Positions 5,620-8,607 of a stretch of DNA of 8,607 nucleotides are shown in pieces. Source of the stretch: an uncultured Alphaproteobacteria bacterium (lineage in GTDB: Bacteria; Pseudomonadota; Alphaproteobacteria; Sneathiellales; Sneathiellaceae). Position 1 is the stretch's first letter, and the number at the start of each line of letters is the position of its first letter. The stretch spans positions 1-8,607 of the forward strand of contig CALEMG010000073.1 of NCBI GenBank assembly GCA_937910835.1. Reading direction: 5' to 3'. A model generated the notes under the pieces. It did no database searches and was not told the origin of the DNA. It saw only the letters and a program-made list of their open reading frames with translations. Both the position numbers and the translations under genes were made by a program.

Positions 5620-6816
5620 TTATAATCCCAGAACCATTTTGGAGACGATATTGCGTTGAATTTCATTGCTACCGCCGTATATCGTGGCGGCGCGAAGATA
5701 CAAATGCTCTGCCATCGGGCCATGCGCATAATCCGGCCCGACAGGGGCTTCATTACGACCCTCATAGGCACGCTCAGCCTCATAAGGTGCCCCGTACATA
5801 CCAAGCGATTCCACCAGCAACCCGGTCAGGCGCTGCTGAATTTCCGTCCCTTTGATTTTCAGAAGCGATGGTTCAGCAGAGAGTTGCTTGCCGCTGGCGA
5901 TCATGGAGAGATATCGGAGCTCCGTATATTCCAGTGCCATCAGGTCGACTTCAATGCGCGTCAGCTTGTTGTTGAAATCATTGCAAAAGCTGAGCGTATG
6001 ACCGCCACAACGTTCAGCTTTTGCAATGTCCTTCAGCCGTTCAACCTGTCGCTTGGAACGGGCGACGCGGGCTATGCCCGTCCGCTCATTCCCCAGCAGG
6101 AACTTGGCGTAGGTCCAACCCTTGTTTTCCTCTCCGATCCGATTGGCGACCGGAACCCGCACATCTTCAAAGAAGACTTCATTCAGGCTGTGCTCCATAT
6201 CGAGCCCGATTATCGGCTTCACCGTAATGCCTGGTGTCTTCATATCGATCAGGAGGAAAGAAATCCCCTCCTGCTGCTTCGCCGAGCTATCTGTGCGAAC
6301 CAAGCAGAATATCATGTCCGCATGCTGCGCGAAGGAGGTCCATATTTTCTGGCCATTAACGATATAATCATCGCCATCGCGAACCGCTTTTGTCTGGAGA
6401 GACGCAAGGTCCGACCCCGAACCCGGCTCCGAATAACCCTGGCACCACCAGTCTTCAGAATTGAGGATGCGCGGCAGATACTTATCCTTCTGCTCCTGAT
6501 TGCCAAAAGTATAGATAACCGGGCCAACCATGCTCACCCCGAACGGCAGAGCAATTGGCGCAGCGGCATGCCCAAATTCATGGGCCGCAATATGTTTCTG
6601 AGTGATGGTCCATCCGGTACCGCCATATTCGACCGGCCAGTTCGGCGCCATCCATCCCTTTTCATTGAGGATCTTCTGCCATCTGATCTGACCTTCCGGA
6701 GTGGGATGCAAACCGCGGTCGCAGCGATCCTTCACGTCCGCCGGCAAGGCGGTCGCGAGAAATTCCCTCACCTCATCACGAAATGCTAGATCTTCTTCAC
6801 TAAATGATAAATCCAT
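5620..6816 (-). CDS. Acyl-CoA dehydrogenase, large (PimC-like) subunit
   Basis: A 398-residue acyl-CoA dehydrogenase family member and the first gene of a two-gene operon, 13 nt before the small subunit. The flavin-binding signature YSEPGSGSDLASLQT (128-142) and KIWTS (157-161) are well kept. The RxxFG-type FAD motif is missing, and the usual C-terminal catalytic YEG is YGG (380-382) in YGGSNEIQRNI. E244 in GNERTG sits where isovaleryl-CoA dehydrogenase and the FadE26/FadE29-type enzymes carry their catalytic base, so it is the likely one here. The sequence resembles PimC (pimeloyl-CoA dehydrogenase large subunit); steroid side-chain enzymes have the same architecture. ATG 6816 is preferred because GGAGAA (6821-6826) lies just upstream and related proteins begin MDLSFS. 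ATGs at 6828 and 6837 are in frame but have worse ribosome sites. Confidence 0.95.
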   Translation of the reverse strand: MDLSFSEEDLAFRDEVREFLATALPADVKDRCDRGLHPTPEGQIRWQKILNEKGWMAPNWPVEYGGTGWTITQKHIAAHEFGHAAAPIALPFGVSMVGPVIYTFGNQEQKDKYLPRILNSEDWWCQGYSEPGSGSDLASLQTKAVRDGDDYIVNGQKIWTSFAQHADMIFCLVRTDSSAKQQEGISFLLIDMKTPGITVKPIIGLDMEHSLNEVFFEDVRVPVANRIGEENKGWTYAKFLLGNERTGIARVARSKRQVERLKDIAKAERCGGHTLSFCNDFNNKLTRIEVDLMALEYTELRYLSMIASGKQLSAEPSLLKIKGTEIQQRLTGLLVESLGMYGAPYEAERAYEGRNEAPVGPDYAHGPMAEHLYLRAATIYGGSNEIQRNIVSKMVLGL

Positions 6817-6864
6817 CGGGTTCTCCATTATTGTCATGGGATTCTACGGGCCCATTTACATTCC

Positions 6865-6893
6865 ATGCTAGGACGGGTTTTTCTTCTTTGCAA
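6865..6893 (-). promoter_or_regulatory. Candidate sigma-70-type promoter of the acyl-CoA dehydrogenase operon
   Basis: Read on the minus strand, TTGCAA (6893-6888) is followed after exactly 17 bp by TAGCAT (6870-6865), each 4 of 6 to consensus. Transcription would start near 6858, giving a leader of about 42 nt that contains the GGAGAA ribosome site. This suggests the dehydrogenases need not depend on the upstream rhodanese transcript. Confidence 0.45.
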
Positions 6894-6940
6894 GTGCGGC
6901 CTTCAATATGTCCCTCCGCTCCCTGCAAGGCAAGCATTCC

Positions 6941-6956
6941 CTTACGTTAACGGAAG
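6941..6956. promoter_or_regulatory. 16-bp near-perfect palindrome, candidate operator
   Basis: CTTACGTTAACGGAAG is symmetric at every position except one pair (A/G at positions 4 and 13), centred on GTTAAC. It lies in the non-coding gap upstream of the dehydrogenase operon, about 125 bp from the start codon and about 90 bp from the predicted transcription start. From memory, the ACGTTAACGT-like core resembles operators described for the MerR-family regulator LiuR in proteobacteria. No regulator gene is in the window to confirm this. Confidence 0.5.
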
Positions 6957-6987
6957 CAAAGCCACTTAACAATTGGTCGATCCATAG

Positions 6988-8586
6988 TCAAAATTTCCGG
7001 AATCGGGCAAGCCCGTCCCGTTCAATCTGTTGGACCAGACCAACTTCCCAGTCCAGATACTCCTGCATCCGTCTCCTGACCGCCTTCTTATCGTTCGTAT
7101 CATATGGCTTATACCAGACGTCATCCGTGCGGCTTAAAAGGTTCGTCTCTCCGCTTTCCATAGCGAGGGAAGCGGCCGCCCACGCATTCGTCCCGCCATC
7201 AAGCACACGAACAATTGTCTGCGGGCGCAACCGTTCAACTTCCGCCGCAGCTAGATGAGCAAGGTCACCATCTGGGGATGTCAGGATGATCAGCCCCACC
7301 GCAGGGATAAAAATATGGTCCTCCGCCAGTCGCGCGCGGATCGCCCAATAGGCGCCGGGAACATGGCCGCTCCGGTATTCGAGGGAGCTCGCTAAATCAA
7401 CCACGGCAACCACCTCACCAGAGGCAAGCACTGCATCCAGTTCCAGCGCGGAAAGACCCGATGCTTTGGTGATTTCCGGCTTATGCGCCGGCCCGCTTTC
7501 CGTCATCTCCCCATCGCTCGCGGTATATACATAGACTTCAGGCCAGTCCATCTGGATCAGCCAGGACGCCGTCATCACGCTGCGTACAGCATCATCATCG
7601 ATAAGGACGATCCGGCTGTTGCGCACGCCGACATATTCATCCGTTGCCTGAACCAACTGACCGCCCGGCGCATGGCGTGCACCCGGAAGGTGTCCGGCAA
7701 GAAACTCTTCCTCACTTCGAACATCCAGCAGGTAAAGGCTTCGTTCTTCCCTGTCTGCCAGCAATGACTGTAACGTAGTTTGATCTATCCTTTTGACACC
7801 GAAGCGGGTGGCAACATCCTCCGCCGACTGCTGGCTGCGCGCGAGAGCCTGATCACCGTGCAGAGGGGCAATCGTATCTTCCCGATGGGCCAGTTCCAGC
7901 CCAGACAAATGCCAACCCATGGTCCCGTCTTTCAATGCAGCAATCGGGTTTTTCACCCCCGCATTGATCAGGGATTGCGCGCCAATAATGCTACGTGTCC
8001 TGCCCGCACAGTTCACGACAATTTGCGTCTCCTCATCCCCAACCGTTTCATATACACGATGCACCAATTCCGCGCCGGGCATATCCACGCCGCCCGGGAT
8101 CGACATGCGATGAAATTCGGGGAAAGGACGGCTATCGAGGACAAAAATCTTTTCTCCAGCCTCGCGCCGCGCCGCTAGGTCGGAGGCATTGATATGCGGC
8201 GTGCAGTATGTTTCTTCAACGAATTCGCCGAAGGCCTTGCTCGGCACGTTGACGCCGGAAAATAGCTCAAAGCCAGCATCATGCCATCCGACAACACCGC
8301 CTTCCACGAGAAATAAATCGCTATATCCAAGTTCATGGAGTTTCTCTGCTGCTCGCTCGCCGAGCGGCAGCTCCGGCCCGTGATCCAGGATATAGATCCG
8401 TGCAGATTTGCGCGGAAGCAACGCCGAGGCCATTAATTCCAACTTGCTGAGCGGCAGAGGGACCGCAAAGAAAGGATGCCCTTCGGAATGGACGCCATGT
8501 TCGCGAACGTCAATGAGGGCATATTCCTCCGAGCTTTCCTCCATGACTGTGCGGAGTGCCGCGGGAGTAATCATCTTGAAACTCAA
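6988..8586 (-). CDS. Four-domain rhodanese-like sulfurtransferase with one catalytic cysteine
   Basis: A 532-residue cytoplasmic protein made of four tandem rhodanese domains, at about 5-115, 130-240, 265-360 and 375-480, plus a charged helical tail (about 488-532). Each domain keeps the entry motif with a conserved Asp (LIDVRE 24-29, VLDSRP 149-154, LLDVRS 286-291, VVDLAS 395-400). Only domain 2 has the active-site loop, CAGRTR with C193 as the persulfide-forming residue. The equivalent positions are D69, D330 and T436 in domains 1, 3 and 4, so these are probably structural or regulatory. The expected reaction is transfer of sulfane sulfur from thiosulfate or a persulfide to a thiol acceptor. 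The ORF starts with TTG at 8586, 7 nt after AGAGG; ATG 8574 is the alternative but lacks a clear ribosome site. The frame stays open to the window edge, but domain 1 looks complete. Confidence 0.92.
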   Translation of the reverse strand: MSFKMITPAALRTVMEESSEEYALIDVREHGVHSEGHPFFAVPLPLSKLELMASALLPRKSARIYILDHGPELPLGERAAEKLHELGYSDLFLVEGGVVGWHDAGFELFSGVNVPSKAFGEFVEETYCTPHINASDLAARREAGEKIFVLDSRPFPEFHRMSIPGGVDMPGAELVHRVYETVGDEETQIVVNCAGRTRSIIGAQSLINAGVKNPIAALKDGTMGWHLSGLELAHREDTIAPLHGDQALARSQQSAEDVATRFGVKRIDQTTLQSLLADREERSLYLLDVRSEEEFLAGHLPGARHAPGGQLVQATDEYVGVRNSRIVLIDDDAVRSVMTASWLIQMDWPEVYVYTASDGEMTESGPAHKPEITKASGLSALELDAVLASGEVVAVVDLASSLEYRSGHVPGAYWAIRARLAEDHIFIPAVGLIILTSPDGDLAHLAAAEVERLRPQTIVRVLDGGTNAWAAASLAMESGETNLLSRTDDVWYKPYDTNDKKAVRRRMQEYLDWEVGLVQQIERDGLARFRKF

Positions 8587-8607
8587 TTGCGCGCCTCTCG
8601 GATATCT

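Noticed and set aside
5607..5804. N-terminal extension of the small dehydrogenase subunit into the large-subunit gene
   Set aside because: The extra 66 residues are an out-of-frame reading of the large-subunit C-terminus. The MDFELSDEQ start with AAGGA upstream matches the family.
5656..6789. Long open frame of 377 codons on the plus strand opposite the large dehydrogenase subunit
   Set aside because: It is fully antisense to a clearly recognised gene, has no family motif and no ribosome site. It results from the codon bias of the real gene.
1..8607. CRISPR array, tRNA, rRNA, insertion sequence or phage genes
   Set aside because: I looked for regularly spaced repeats, cloverleaf-like segments, transposase motifs and terminal inverted repeats and saw none.

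Overview
The window looks like an ordinary stretch of chromosome from a Gram-negative proteobacterium with moderate GC, most likely an alphaproteobacterium. That placement is inference. It rests on a lipoprotein with a lipobox, an E. coli-type class II thymidine kinase, a PimC/PimD-like acyl-CoA dehydrogenase pair, and a short fumarylacetoacetate-hydrolase-family enzyme of a kind common in proteobacteria. I see no rRNA, tRNA, CRISPR array, transposase, integrase or phage gene. The most anomalous part is the stretch at about 1050-2570, which holds two orphan genes around an AT-rich spacer.

Left part, plus strand. A small acidic protein of unknown function (up to 336; its 5' end may lie outside the window) is followed after 22 nt by an FAH-family hydrolase (359-1048). 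A lipoprotein gene with its own candidate promoter follows (1171-1569). After an AT-rich spacer comes a protein with an N-terminal leucine zipper and a long charged, probably disordered remainder (1845-2570). I recognise no family for the lipoprotein or the zipper protein.

Middle, plus strand. A tight three-gene unit encodes a glutathione S-transferase (2645-3334), a DUF1643 protein overlapping it by 11 nt (3324-3821), and thymidine kinase after 13 nt (3835-4413). It ends at a GC-rich stem-loop. On the opposite strand this stem-loop has a good U-tract and probably terminates the converging operon.

Right part, minus strand. A four-domain rhodanese with only one catalytic cysteine (8586-6988) lies upstream of a two-gene acyl-CoA dehydrogenase operon (large subunit 6816-5620, small subunit 5606-4470). 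The gap between the rhodanese and the dehydrogenases holds a sigma-70-like promoter and a 16-bp near-perfect palindrome, probably an operator. The two dehydrogenases have lost different parts of the usual active site. This suggests they work only together, as an alpha2beta2 enzyme on a bulky or dicarboxylic acyl-CoA.

I found no clear undescribed multi-gene system. The points most worth following are the complementary dehydrogenase pair with its palindrome, the one-cysteine/four-domain rhodanese, and the two orphan genes.
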